Source of the DNA: a bacterium
GTDB lineage: Bacteria > Actinomycetota > Acidimicrobiia > Spongiisociales > Spongiisociaceae
Direction: 5' to 3'
Assembly (NCBI GenBank): GCA_026710435.1
Contig: JAPOQZ010000020.1
Span: forward strand, 1 to 55,436
Length of the DNA stretch: 55,436 nucleotides
Each line of letters begins with the position of its first letter. The stretch's first letter is position 1. Shown piece after piece: positions 44,250 to 53,213 of this stretch. A program made the position numbers and the translations under genes. A model generated the notes under the pieces. It saw only the letters and a list, made by a program, of their open reading frames with translations. It made no database searches and was not told the origin of the DNA.

Positions 44250-44660
44250 TCAGCGGCCCACTACTTCGACTGCGACATGGCTACGTAGCAGGGAGGGCAA
44301 CGGCGCCGCCGCCAGTCTGGCGTCGAGAGTGACGAGCGGCGCATCCAGAATCGAAGCGAGGGCGACGAAGGCTGCATCGTACGCGGTCAGTTTGTTGCGG
44401 AGTTGCCAGATGAGCGGCAGGAGAAGCTCATGGGTGTGCCGTTCCACGTCGAGTTGGCCAAGCGTCCTTACAGTTCGCTCCCCTACCATCGGAGGTATCT
44501 CTCCCCGCGCCGTGTAGCGTCGCACGACCTGAGCAACCTCGACGTCGAGCAAGGCAGGAGCATGCAGTGAAGCTGCCCTCAGGATCCGGTTGGCGACAAG
44601 CTCAGCGTGTGGAAGTCCGAGCAGCCACTCGACCACAACCGACGAGTCGAGGACGATCAC
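44250..44660 (-). CDS. vapC: VapC-type PIN-domain toxin
   Basis: This 136-residue PIN-domain ribonuclease begins MIVLDSSVVVEWLLG, with acidic D5. It has E near 41 (LLDVEVAQVVRR), D near 94 (LTAYDAAFVALA) and D near 112 (LVTLDARL): the four acidic positions that bind catalytic metal. It would cut RNA when freed from its antitoxin. The gene overlaps the VapB stop by ATGA. Confidence 0.92.
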   Translation of the reverse strand: MIVLDSSVVVEWLLGLPHAELVANRILRAASLHAPALLDVEVAQVVRRYTARGEIPPMVGERTVRTLGQLDVERHTHELLLPLIWQLRNKLTAYDAAFVALASILDAPLVTLDARLAAAPLPSLLRSHVAVEVVGR

Positions 44661-44884
44661 CTCGAGTCGCGCTCGGCGCGGACCGCCTCAACGGCTGGTT
44701 CCCTCAGAACGCGTCGCTCGAAAGATGCCACTCGCTCGACCAACTCCCGCCTGGTCGGCTTCTCCATCGAACGGCGCAGCTCGCTCAAGGCGTAGTCGGA
44801 CAGCGATTGTCCCTCAAGCGCGGCTCTGGCCTTTATCCGCCTGTGTAACCCGTCGGGAACATTACGGATCTGTATCGTGCGCAT
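44657..44884 (-). CDS. vapB: VapB/FitA-type antitoxin
   Basis: This 75-residue protein has an N-terminal ribbon-helix-helix of FitA type (MRTIQIRNVPDGLHRRIK, then AALEGQSLSDYALSEL). A charged C-terminal tail would occupy the toxin active site. It precedes vapC with an ATGA overlap. The promoter is unusually clear and carries a palindrome in its spacer, suiting repression by the VapBC complex. There is no Shine-Dalgarno. Confidence 0.92.
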   Translation of the reverse strand: MRTIQIRNVPDGLHRRIKARAALEGQSLSDYALSELRRSMEKPTRRELVERVASFERRVLREPAVEAVRAERDSR

Positions 44885-44890
44885 GCGCCA

Positions 44891-44918
44891 AGCATAAGTG
44901 CAGCACTTTGCATGTCAA
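44891..44918 (-). promoter_or_regulatory. vapBC promoter with operator-like palindrome
   Basis: On the minus strand TTGACA (44918-44913) and TATGCT (44896-44891) are 16 nt apart, and TATGCT ends 6 nt before the vapB ATG. The spacer and the first base of the -10 box hold AAGTGCAGCACTT (44896-44908), a perfect 6+1+6 palindrome. VapB dimers bound there would block RNA polymerase. Confidence 0.65.
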
Positions 44919-45015
44919 TGGGTACCGCTGACGACTGCGGTAGCCAAACCATCGGGCAGGCGATGTGATCCCGGATTGAGGTCCCGCAGGACCCGCTTAT
45001 GGCAGGTGGGTGGAT

Positions 45016-45021
45016 TACAGT
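45016..45021 (+). promoter_or_regulatory. Candidate -10 box of the propeller lipoprotein gene
   Basis: TACAGT lies 6 nt before ATG 45028, with no Shine-Dalgarno. This favours the ATG over GTG 45010, which would precede the -10 box. Confidence 0.4.
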
Positions 45022-45027
45022 CGGATC

Positions 45028-46437
45028 ATGATTCTCCGCCGGGCGGGCATTTCACCTTCTGGACCCGTCTGCATCGCGCTGCTCGTGGCCGGCGTTCTCT
45101 CAGCCAGTTCGTGCTCGACATCCGACGAGGTGGTCTTCGAGGGAGCCCCCCCGCCGTCGAGCACCACTCCAGCCGCCAGCAACACCACCGCCTCGCCGGC
45201 CTCCACGCGCGAGGCCGGCGCAGCAACGACAGTCACCGCACCCATCACGACGCGGGCCGCCACCGCAACCACCGAGTCCGCCGAAACGGGTCCCCCGACC
45301 GCCCCGACTCTGGCCCTGTCGGAACGGCGCATCGAGGTCCTACCCGGGCAGATTGTCGTCAACGACCTTCGCACGAGGTCGGTCACGATCCTCGGTCCGG
45401 GGGTCGGACAGGTGGAACCATTCGCGAGCCCCGGCGACGACCTCCAGCAACCGACGTGGTCCCCTGACGGCACCCTTGTGGCGTGGTCTCGCGCCGGCAG
45501 CGAGGGATTCGCGGTGGTCGTAACTTCCAGCCGCGGAGGCCAAGCCGCCCAGTACACGACGGCGTTCGCCGTCTTCTACATGCAGTGGAGGCCGGACGGC
45601 AGAGCCATAGCACTGCTCGGGTCACCCGAGCCTGGCGAGGTGGGCCTGGCCATTCTCGATCTCGACAGCGGGACGGTGACCCCGCTCAATTCGTCGTCGT
45701 CCTACTACTTGCACTGGGCGCCCGGGGGGGAGGAGCTCATCACCCACATCGGCGGTACCCGCATCGAGCAACTCGACCCATCGACCGGCAACACCTCCCT
45801 GTTCGAGGCCCTCGACCCCGTCAACTCGGTTTTCCAGGCCGCTGCGTGGACACCCGACGGCACGTCCATCCTGTATGTGAGGCCGGCAGACCCGGACTCT
45901 GCGAGAGCAGGGGACGAGTTGGTCAGGCGCGATATCTCCTCCGGGGAGATCGAGGTCCTCGCCGAGGGAGCAGGTTTCTTCAACTTCGCGGTGTCGCCCG
46001 ACGGTCGTGCGGTCGCCTTGTCGATCCGCACCCTGGAGGGCGTGACATCGATGGAGATCGTGGACTTCGCATCCGGCCGGAGCGAGGAGATCGACGCACC
46101 GCTCACCTTGGCCTGGCAATGGAGTCCGGACAGCCGCAAGATACTGTTGCTGGGCGTGGGCAACCAAGCCATGTCGGTAGGCGTCTACGAGTCGGGAACG
46201 ATAACCCGCTACCAGGAAATAATCCCGACCAGCACCTTCCTGCAGAACTACCTCTTCTTCTGGAGCCAGTACGACCTGAGCCATAGCCTCTGGGCACCGG
46301 ACAGTTCTGCCTTCGTGTTCCCGGCGTTCGATGGCGTCGCCGACGCGGTCTTCCTCCAGTACCTGGACGAGGAGCTACCCATACTGCTCGGTCCCGGTTC
46401 GATGGCGGTGTTCTCGCCGGCAGTCGCCAACCCCTGA
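45028..46437 (+). CDS. Beta-propeller (PD40/TolB-like) lipoprotein
   Basis: This 469-residue protein has a lipoprotein signal ending in lipobox SASSC (about C29), then a Thr/Ala-rich tether to about residue 100. Seven or eight PD40-type repeats follow, each with a W-x-PDG core: PTWSPDGTLVAWSR, MQWRPDGRAIALLG, AAWTPDGTSILYV, FAVSPDGRAVALS, WQWSPDSRKILLLG and SLWAPDSSAFVFPA. Such repeats form a propeller as in TolB. There is no Tol/Pal gene nearby and this lineage is probably monoderm, so it is more likely a surface binding protein. Function unknown. Confidence 0.82.
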   Translation: MILRRAGISPSGPVCIALLVAGVLSASSCSTSDEVVFEGAPPPSSTTPAASNTTASPASTREAGAATTVTAPITTRAATATTESAETGPPTAPTLALSERRIEVLPGQIVVNDLRTRSVTILGPGVGQVEPFASPGDDLQQPTWSPDGTLVAWSRAGSEGFAVVVTSSRGGQAAQYTTAFAVFYMQWRPDGRAIALLGSPEPGEVGLAILDLDSGTVTPLNSSSSYYLHWAPGGEELITHIGGTRIEQLDPSTGNTSLFEALDPVNSVFQAAAWTPDGTSILYVRPADPDSARAGDELVRRDISSGEIEVLAEGAGFFNFAVSPDGRAVALSIRTLEGVTSMEIVDFASGRSEEIDAPLTLAWQWSPDSRKILLLGVGNQAMSVGVYESGTITRYQEIIPTSTFLQNYLFFWSQYDLSHSLWAPDSSAFVFPAFDGVADAVFLQYLDEELPILLGPGSMAVFSPAVANP

Positions 46438-46596
46438 GGGCCCACATGGCAGCCCGATCAACTACCGGCCCGGATGCTGAACGAAAGGCCGTCTCGGACG
46501 TGCATGAGACCGGTCCGCCGTGCGCCGGTCAGGCCGTCAGCCATGGGAACTCCGGGACGAGAAAGCGTATCGACGAGCCTGCAAGGGTGTAGCAGT

Positions 46597-47238
46597 GTGA
46601 CCGTGGCCCATGTCTTCACGGGTGGTGAACCGATTTCCGCACGAAGGATCCGCGGGCTCGGAAACGCCGATCTGGTGATAGCCGCTGATTCGGGCATCGA
46701 GAACGCCATATCAGCCGGATTGACCGTCGACATTCTGGTCGGTGACCTCGACTCGATCACACCACAGACCCTCGATGACGCGCTCGACGCGGGAATCAGG
46801 ATCGAAGCGCACCAGCCGGACAAGGACGCCACCGATCTGGAGTTGGCCCTCGCAACGGCTCTCCGCATGGGAGCGGACGAGATAGTGGTCGTCGGGGGTG
46901 GAGGCAGGCGACTCGATCACCTTCTCGGCAATATCGCCGCTCTCACGCACCGGGCACTTCGCAAGATCCCGGTGCGTTGGGAACTGGAGCGGGAGACCGC
47001 CTACGTGGTCCACGACCACCGGTTCGTCGCGGTCGGGGTCGGTTCTACCTTCAGCCTGATCCCAATCGCCGGGGATGCAGACGGCGTCACGTTGACAGGA
47101 TCGAAGTGGGAACTTGAAAGTGCCAGGATTGAAGCCGGATCCACTCTCGGCATCAGCAACGTCGCCCTCGGCGAGGAAATCCGGATCGAAGTCCGCAGCG
47201 GGACGGTCCTGGTGGTATGCGTACTAGGAGGGTACTGA
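46597..47238 (+). CDS. Thiamine pyrophosphokinase
   Basis: This 213-residue protein has the TPK signatures: VIAADSGIENAISAGLTVD, LVGDLDSITP (substrate and metal), HQPDKDATDLELALATAL and VVGGGGRRLDHLLGNIAAL. It transfers pyrophosphate from ATP to thiamine to make the thiamine diphosphate used by enzymes such as the E1 dehydrogenase in this window. I start at GTG 46597 with AAGGG about 9 nt upstream; ATG 46543 is an alternative. The last four codons and the stop lie inside palindromic element copy D, so the C-terminus was set by the insertion. Confidence 0.9.
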   Translation: MTVAHVFTGGEPISARRIRGLGNADLVIAADSGIENAISAGLTVDILVGDLDSITPQTLDDALDAGIRIEAHQPDKDATDLELALATALRMGADEIVVVGGGGRRLDHLLGNIAALTHRALRKIPVRWELERETAYVVHDHRFVAVGVGSTFSLIPIAGDADGVTLTGSKWELESARIEAGSTLGISNVALGEEIRIEVRSGTVLVVCVLGGY

Positions 47239-47329
47239 GCAATCCACCAGCGGCCTGCCAACCGCCGGCATTATTCTCGGGCTGGCGGGCGGCAGGCCCG
47301 AGCAATCGTCATTGTTCAGCACCCTCCTG
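47225..47329 (+). mobile_element. 105-bp palindromic element, copy D
   Basis: It runs from TAGGAGGGTACTGA to TCAGCACCCTCCTG, 105 bp. Its first 14 bases supply the final codons and the TGA stop of the thiamine pyrophosphokinase gene. It lies between convergent genes, 17 bp from the stop of the dehydrogenase gene on the other strand. Confidence 0.87.
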
Positions 47330-47346
47330 GACGGGTCGGCCCGCGG

Positions 47347-48327
47347 TCAGGAGCGGTACACCTCCGGGTTGGCGCAGTAGGGCATCCGTTCCCCACCCAG
47401 AGCCGCGAGGAGGTTCTCCGCGGCGCGTTCCGCCATGAGAGTGCGGGTCCGCACGGTGGCGCTACCGATGTGGGGAACTATGAAACAGTTCGGCAGGGAG
47501 ACGAGCGGGTGTTCCGGAGGCATCGGCTCCGGGTCCGTTACATCGAGGCCGGCCGCGGCGATCCTCCGCTCGGCGAGGGCCTGCACCAGCGCGTCGGTGT
47601 CCAAAACCTGGCCACGAGACGCGTTGACCAGAGTGGCGGTGGGTTTCATCCTGGCCAGCGCGTCGCCGTCGATCAGCCGGTGGGTGCCGGAGTTGAGGCT
47701 GGTGAGGACTATCACATGGTCGGACTCGGCGAGCAGGGCCTCGAATGAGCGGAACTCCACCCCAAGCTCCCTCTCCGCGGCAGGGTCACGGGTCCGCTTG
47801 GTGTAGAGCATCCTCATCCTGAACCCGGACGCGCGCCGGGCCACCGCCCTCCCAATCCGGCCAAGGCCTACGATGCCGAGGGTGGAATCGTGCAGATCCC
47901 AACCGACGAGGCCCAGCGGATCCCACTCCCCCCAACGGCCCTCCACCACATCTTCCATTCCCTCCCGGAAGCGCCGGGCAGCAGCTATCAACAACCCGAA
48001 CACCGTGTCGGCAGTGGTCTCGGTGAGGACATCGGGGGTATGGCCGACCGGTATCCTCCTGGCCGTGCAGGCCTCGAGATCGACGTTATCCACCCCCACC
48101 GCCATCTGGCTGACCGCGGTCAAGCGTGGTGCAGCGTCCAGCAGTTCCGAGTCGATTCCGTCGGTGAGCATGCAATAGAGGCCATCCGCCTCGCATACCT
48201 GCGCGAGTAACTCGGACCTCGGCATCGCCCGGTTCCCGGGCCACATCCACGCCTCGGTCTCCGAGCCCAGGGCCTCGACTACCGAGCCGGGGGGTCTCCT
48301 GGTTATCAAGACCCTAGGCAGGGTCAC
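47347..48327 (-). CDS. D-isomer-specific 2-hydroxyacid dehydrogenase
   Basis: This 326-residue protein starts at GTG 48327, with GGGAG five nt upstream. It has a catalytic domain split around the NAD domain, as in glyoxylate/hydroxypyruvate reductases: MAVGVDNVDLEAC, cofactor motif GIVGLGRIGRAVA, catalytic Arg in NASRGQVLD, Glu in LDVTDPEPMP and His in VPHIGSAT. It reduces a short 2-oxoacid such as glyoxylate with NAD(P)H. Substrate preference is not clear. It is transcribed alone toward the palindromic element. Confidence 0.9.
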   Translation of the reverse strand: MTLPRVLITRRPPGSVVEALGSETEAWMWPGNRAMPRSELLAQVCEADGLYCMLTDGIDSELLDAAPRLTAVSQMAVGVDNVDLEACTARRIPVGHTPDVLTETTADTVFGLLIAAARRFREGMEDVVEGRWGEWDPLGLVGWDLHDSTLGIVGLGRIGRAVARRASGFRMRMLYTKRTRDPAAERELGVEFRSFEALLAESDHVIVLTSLNSGTHRLIDGDALARMKPTATLVNASRGQVLDTDALVQALAERRIAAAGLDVTDPEPMPPEHPLVSLPNCFIVPHIGSATVRTRTLMAERAAENLLAALGGERMPYCANPEVYRS

Positions 48328-48519
48328 ACTTTCTCCCGAGTGGCGAGAGACCAATCTACTCGAGCAGCTTCGCCCGGACTCCGCTCTCAAGAGGGAGGCG
48401 GGTCAAAGAAGACGATTTCCAGGTGCAGGCGAGGCCCTGCCCGTCTACCTGTCACCCATGGCTGACACTCTTGGAAGACCGGAGGCCGACACAGACAACC
48501 TGGCAGGCCTGAACCTTGA

Positions 48520-50370
48520 TCAATCGGCGTACAGCCTTTCGATCTGCACGGAGTAGCGCTCCAGCACCACCCGGCGCTTCATTTTGAGCGAAGGGGTCAA
48601 CTCGCCGGTCTCGGGCGACCAAGCATCGGGAACTATCGCCCACTTCCGGGCCTGCTCCACCCTGGCCACCTCACCGTTGGCCGATTCCACGATCCGCTGG
48701 ATCTCCTCAGCCACCGGCGCGCTCTGGCTGAAGGACTCGAAGGTCTCGTACTCGATCCCTTGAGTCTCCGCCCAGCCGGGCGCCATGTCAGGATCGAGAG
48801 CGACCAACAGAGTGAGATACCTGCGGCCATCGCCAACGACGCAGGCCTGCGAGATCAGGGCGTGCTTGTTGACCAGGTTCTCCAGCTTGGCGGGCGCCAC
48901 GTTCTTCCCGCCCGCGGTGATGATGATCTCCTTCTTGCGCCCGATGATCGTGAGGAACCCATCATCGTCGAGACGACCCAGATCACCGGTGCGAAGCCAC
49001 CCATCGTCACCGAATGCATCAGCGGTTCCGACTTGGTCCTTGTAATACCCACCGGTGACCAGGCCGCCCCGGATGAGGATCTCGTCGTCATCCGCCGTGG
49101 CAATCTCCACACCCGGCATCGCGCAACCAACCGTGCCGATCCGATCAAGACCCGACCGGTTGGTGGTTCCGGGACCGGACGATTCGGTCATGCCATAGAG
49201 CTCGTAGACCGGCACGCCGATACCCCGGAAGAACATCAACAGGTCGGCCGAGATCGGGGCGGCCGCCGAGATGGCCAGCTTCAGTTCGTCGACCCCCAAA
49301 CCGTCGCGGATCTTCGAAAAGACCAGGCGATCGAAGAGGGTGAGCTTGATCCTGTCCATGAACCCCGGACGTCCTCCGGCCTGCTCGATCCTCTGCGCAG
49401 TCGTCGCCAACTCCACGGCGGCAAGGGCAAGGGCCCGCTTCCGCGGATTCGGGGTTTCCTTCAAACGAGCCATCACCCCCGCGTGGAACTTCTCCCAAAC
49501 CCGGGGTACGGCGAAGAACACCTCCGGCTTGGTCTGGCCAACCGCCGCCGCTACCTGCGTGAGGTCGGGGACGTAGCGCACCGACCCTGCGTACCACAGA
49601 CTCGCGTAGTGGCTAGCCATACGCTCACCGATATGGGCAAGCGGTAGGTACGAGATGAGCCGCACATGTTCGGGTATGTCGACGAAGGAACGGGCGATGC
49701 ACTCGAGGGTCCAGACGACGTTGCGTTGGCTGATCATCACCGCTTTGGGGGTTCCCGTCGTACCCGACGTGTATATCAGGGTGGCCAGATCGTCCTTTGA
49801 CACTCCGGTCGCCGAGCGGGCGACGCGGCTGGGATCATCCTCCAGCGCGGACTTCCCCCGCTCCACCAACTCGTCCCAGGAAATCACGCCGTCCTCGCCG
49901 TGGTCCTCGGGCAACTCCATGACGATGATCTGCCGCAGCGCGGGAAGATCCGCTCGGATCTGCCTCCAGCGATCCAGGTACTCCTCGTTCTCGAGTATGG
50001 CTACTTTGGCCTCGCAGTGGTCGGCGATGTACCTGACTTGCTGGGAAGCCAGAGTGTTGTACATCGACACAGGCACCGCGCCGGCGAAGACCGCGCCGAG
50101 GTCTCCCATCACGTGTTCGGGGCGGTTGCCGGCCATGAGAGCCACGAAGTCGCCTTTTTCGATCCCCAACGACTCCAGCCCGGCTGCTACCTCTTTGACC
50201 TTTTGCCGGTACGCCGCCCAACTCAGGGTCCGGAGACCGTTCCCATCCGACCACCGGATCGCAGGCAGGCTCCCGAAGCGCTCCGCATTCCGCTCGAGCA
50301 AGTCGACCAGTGTCATTTCACCGATCGTCCCCTCTATCTCAAGCCGTTCCCGCTCTATATCCCGCAACAT
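48520..50370 (-). CDS. Long-chain acyl-CoA synthetase (FadD15-like)
   Basis: This 616-residue AMP-forming ligase starts at ATG 50370, with AGGAG 7 nt upstream. It has intact core motifs: A3 IYTSGTTGTPKAVMIS, A5 YGMTESSGPG, A7 GWLRTGDLG and A8 GRKKEIIITAGGKNV, and a C-terminal lysine motif LTPSLKMKRR. The layout (MTLVDLLERNAERFG at the start, APAKLENLV near the end) is that of the FadD15/ACSL group. It activates long-chain fatty acids to acyl-CoA, possibly feeding the PlsB-like enzyme. A degraded paralogue is encoded 135 bp upstream on the same strand. Confidence 0.9.
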   Translation of the reverse strand: MLRDIERERLEIEGTIGEMTLVDLLERNAERFGSLPAIRWSDGNGLRTLSWAAYRQKVKEVAAGLESLGIEKGDFVALMAGNRPEHVMGDLGAVFAGAVPVSMYNTLASQQVRYIADHCEAKVAILENEEYLDRWRQIRADLPALRQIIVMELPEDHGEDGVISWDELVERGKSALEDDPSRVARSATGVSKDDLATLIYTSGTTGTPKAVMISQRNVVWTLECIARSFVDIPEHVRLISYLPLAHIGERMASHYASLWYAGSVRYVPDLTQVAAAVGQTKPEVFFAVPRVWEKFHAGVMARLKETPNPRKRALALAAVELATTAQRIEQAGGRPGFMDRIKLTLFDRLVFSKIRDGLGVDELKLAISAAAPISADLLMFFRGIGVPVYELYGMTESSGPGTTNRSGLDRIGTVGCAMPGVEIATADDDEILIRGGLVTGGYYKDQVGTADAFGDDGWLRTGDLGRLDDDGFLTIIGRKKEIIITAGGKNVAPAKLENLVNKHALISQACVVGDGRRYLTLLVALDPDMAPGWAETQGIEYETFESFSQSAPVAEEIQRIVESANGEVARVEQARKWAIVPDAWSPETGELTPSLKMKRRVVLERYSVQIERLYAD

Positions 50371-50505
50371 TTGCACGCTCCTAAATGACAAGTCCGGAAC
50401 TGTCGTCAACGCACCCGAGTCTACCCCGGCGGACCCACGCGAGTGACCCAGATCGCAAGCCCGAATCTGCCACGTTACACAACCAGGCGCGGAACCTCCG
50501 CATGA

Positions 50506-52380
50506 TCAGCCGGCATACATCTCGTCTATGAGGTCGGCATAGCGATCCAAGACCACATGCCTCCTCACCCTCGAAGTGTGCGATAGCTCTCCTGTGGCAG
50601 GTGACCATGCTTCTGGAACAACTCGCCAGTCCTGGATCCTTTCCAGGCTACCAACCCGGTTGTTGGCGGATTCGACTACACCAGCTACCTCATCCAAGAC
50701 CTGCTGTGTCCGGCTGAGATCCGCCAGATCATCTGAATCTATACCCCGCCTCGTCGCCCATCCGGGTGCCAGGTCGGGATCGAGGGAGATCAACATCGTA
50801 AGGTATTCCCGTCCTGCGCCGACGAGACAGCCGCTCCCTACGGGCGTGCGCCAGTTGATCATTGTCTCCAGATTGAGAGGTGCCACGTATAGACCCCGGG
50901 AGGTTCTGATCTGGTCTTCTTTGCGACCGAGATAGGTCAGGAATCCGTCGGCGTCGATCCGGCCCAGATCTCCCGTACGGAGCCATCCGTCTGCATCGAA
51001 GGCCTGCCGGGTGGCCTCCGGGTCGCGGTAGTAGCCGTTGGTCACCAACCCGCCTCGCATCAGGATCTCGCCGCGGTCGTCGGTGGTGATCTCCATTCCC
51101 GGCATCGGATGGCCCACCGTACCGAAGCGGTTGGACTCGGGGAGGTTGGTGCATCCGGTGCCACACGCCTCGGTGAGGCCATACAACTCGAACAACGGAA
51201 CACCGATCGCGGCAAAGAAGTGGAGCAAGTCGGAGGAAATGGGAGCTCCGGCCGAGATGCCAACTTCGACCTCTTCCAATCCCAGACCCTCGCGAATCTT
51301 GGAGAAGAGAACCCGGTCGTACAGGCGAAGCTTGGCAGCCTCGACCATGCCGGGCCGCTCCCCGGCCTGTTCTTTCCTCCGGACCCTCACGGCCAGTTCC
51401 ATGGCTTCGAACGCCGTGGCGCGCTTCCGTGCGTTGGGCTCTTCCTCCAAGCCGGCCATAAGGTAGGCGTGGAAGGTTTCCCATACACGGGCAGGAGCGA
51501 AGAAAGCGGTGGGTCGGGTGGAGCGTATTCCTTCGACCACCTCATCGGGGCGCGGAATACATCGGATGGACCCTGCTACACACAGCGAGTAGTAGTGGAC
51601 GGCCATTCGCTCGCCGATATGAGCAAGGGTCAGGTAAGAGATGAGCCTCAGGTGCGGCTTCACATGTGGGAAGGCCAACCGCGAGCATTCGATGAGCCAT
51701 ATCGCCTGACGATGACTGGTCATCACTCCTTTCGGCATGCCCGTCGTCCCCGGCGTGTAGGAGACGGTTAGCAAGTCTTCTTGTGTCACCTCGGCTGAGG
51801 ACCGATCTACAAGTCCAGGGTCTTCCTCCAGCGCGCCGATGCCCTCCGCCACTAGCCGGCCCCAGGAGATCACCCCATCCCGGGCGCGTTCCGGCGGCAG
51901 GTCCAGAACCACCAGCAACTGGAGATGCGCTAGGTCTCCGATGACCTGCTCCCAACGATCCAAGTGCTTCTCGTGCTCCATCACGAGAACCTCGGCCTCG
52001 CAATGAGCTGCGATGTACCGCATCTCAGCCACCGTCAGAGTCTCGTAGAAGGACACGGGAAACGCGCCTGCGTAGACGGCCGCTAGATCGGCGACGAAAT
52101 GCTCGGCGCGGATTCCCATCATGAAGCCTACGAATGCACCTCCCTCTATACCCAGAGCCAGAAAGCCGGCGGCCACTTCTGTCACCCTCTCCCTGTAGGC
52201 GGCCCAAGTGATCGTCTGGAGGCCGTCGCGTGTCATCCACTCGAGGGCCGGGAGATGTCCGTGGTGCAGAGCGTTGCGATCCAAGAGGTCAACGATGGTC
52301 AGGTCCCCAACCGCTTCGTCTATCTCACGACGCTCGCGCTCGATTCCCCGCTTGTATCTGGGCCTGAACAGTGTGGCCAC
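50506..52380 (-). CDS. Diverged acyl-CoA-synthetase paralogue with altered active site
   Basis: This 624-residue protein aligns with the 48520-50370 synthetase from end to end: GIERERREIDEAVGDLTIVD against RDIERERLEIEG...MTLVD. It differs at catalytic motifs. The P-loop has YTPGTTGMPKG instead of YTSGTTGTPKA, the hinge region reads GRKEDQIRTSRGLYV instead of GRKKEIIITAGGKNV, and the C-terminal lysine motif LTPSLKMKRR has become LSHTSRVRRH. The frame is intact over its whole length. I start at GTG 52380, with GGAG five nt upstream. It may be inactive in adenylation, bind a different acid, or regulate its neighbour. Confidence 0.85.
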   Translation of the reverse strand: MATLFRPRYKRGIERERREIDEAVGDLTIVDLLDRNALHHGHLPALEWMTRDGLQTITWAAYRERVTEVAAGFLALGIEGGAFVGFMMGIRAEHFVADLAAVYAGAFPVSFYETLTVAEMRYIAAHCEAEVLVMEHEKHLDRWEQVIGDLAHLQLLVVLDLPPERARDGVISWGRLVAEGIGALEEDPGLVDRSSAEVTQEDLLTVSYTPGTTGMPKGVMTSHRQAIWLIECSRLAFPHVKPHLRLISYLTLAHIGERMAVHYYSLCVAGSIRCIPRPDEVVEGIRSTRPTAFFAPARVWETFHAYLMAGLEEEPNARKRATAFEAMELAVRVRRKEQAGERPGMVEAAKLRLYDRVLFSKIREGLGLEEVEVGISAGAPISSDLLHFFAAIGVPLFELYGLTEACGTGCTNLPESNRFGTVGHPMPGMEITTDDRGEILMRGGLVTNGYYRDPEATRQAFDADGWLRTGDLGRIDADGFLTYLGRKEDQIRTSRGLYVAPLNLETMINWRTPVGSGCLVGAGREYLTMLISLDPDLAPGWATRRGIDSDDLADLSRTQQVLDEVAGVVESANNRVGSLERIQDWRVVPEAWSPATGELSHTSRVRRHVVLDRYADLIDEMYAG

Positions 52381-52658
52381 GTAGTCTCCAGGATCTGCGA
52401 TGTTCCCGTCTCCGCAGGTTAACCGACAGGCCAGACCCGACCTTGACGACCGGCCCGCGCCCCTCCCGGGCGATAAGCCCCGATTCTTCATGCGGTGGTT
52501 TGTGCCGGGCGTACGGGGTGTGGCAGATGTGCTTCTGACCCTGGTATAGCGGCCGTCACCAGCGTGCCGGATTGCTGCCCTGCCCGCGACACCGGTATCA
52601 TTAGGTGTCTGGTCGTCGACGACGGCCCTACCGGATTCTTCTCCCGACGCGAGGCAGT

Positions 52659-53213
52659 ATGGAACAGGTTTCCTTCACCCGGATGGAAGACGGGACCAAA
52701 GAGGACTACCTACTCTTGGCACGGCTGGAACAGAAGTTGCACACCGACTATACCGACCGGTTGCTTGACTGGGTACGGTGGAACGAGGGCGATACGGGCT
52801 ACCGCGTCAGCCGGTTCGAGCATGTCCTCCAATCCGCCACGCGTGCCTACCGGGATGGCATGGACGAGGAGTTCATCGTGTGCTGCCTGCTTCACGACAT
52901 CGGCGATCTGATCGCTCCCTACAACCACAGCCAGGTGGCGGCGGACATCCTTCGACCCTACGTCTCCGAGAAGAACTACTGGATCATCCGCCACCACGGA
53001 CTCTTCCAGGGCTACTACTACTTCCACCACTACGGCGGAGACCGCGACGCCCGCGACATCTACAAGGACCACCCTTGGTATGACGCGACCGTCGAGTTCT
53101 GTGAAAGGTACGATCAGAACTGCTTCGATCCCGACTACGAGTTCCTGCCGTTGGCGTTCTTCGAGCCGATGGTGCGGAGGGTCATCAACACCCGCCAACA
53201 CGACACCCCGTAG
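52659..53213 (+). CDS. HD-domain phosphohydrolase-like protein
   Basis: This 184-residue protein starts at ATG 52659, with GAGG four nt upstream. It carries HD-superfamily metal ligands: H in SRFEHVLQSA, HD in CCLLHDIGD, H in PYNHSQVAA and HH in IIRHHGLFQGYYYFHHYGG. The distinctive ERYDQNCFDPDYEFLPL region belongs to a conserved HD family related to PhnZ-type mixed-valent iron oxygenases and small phosphohydrolases. Its exact substrate is unknown. The stop codon TAG is also the first three bases of a truncated palindromic element. Confidence 0.85.
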   Translation: MEQVSFTRMEDGTKEDYLLLARLEQKLHTDYTDRLLDWVRWNEGDTGYRVSRFEHVLQSATRAYRDGMDEEFIVCCLLHDIGDLIAPYNHSQVAADILRPYVSEKNYWIIRHHGLFQGYYYFHHYGGDRDARDIYKDHPWYDATVEFCERYDQNCFDPDYEFLPLAFFEPMVRRVINTRQHDTP

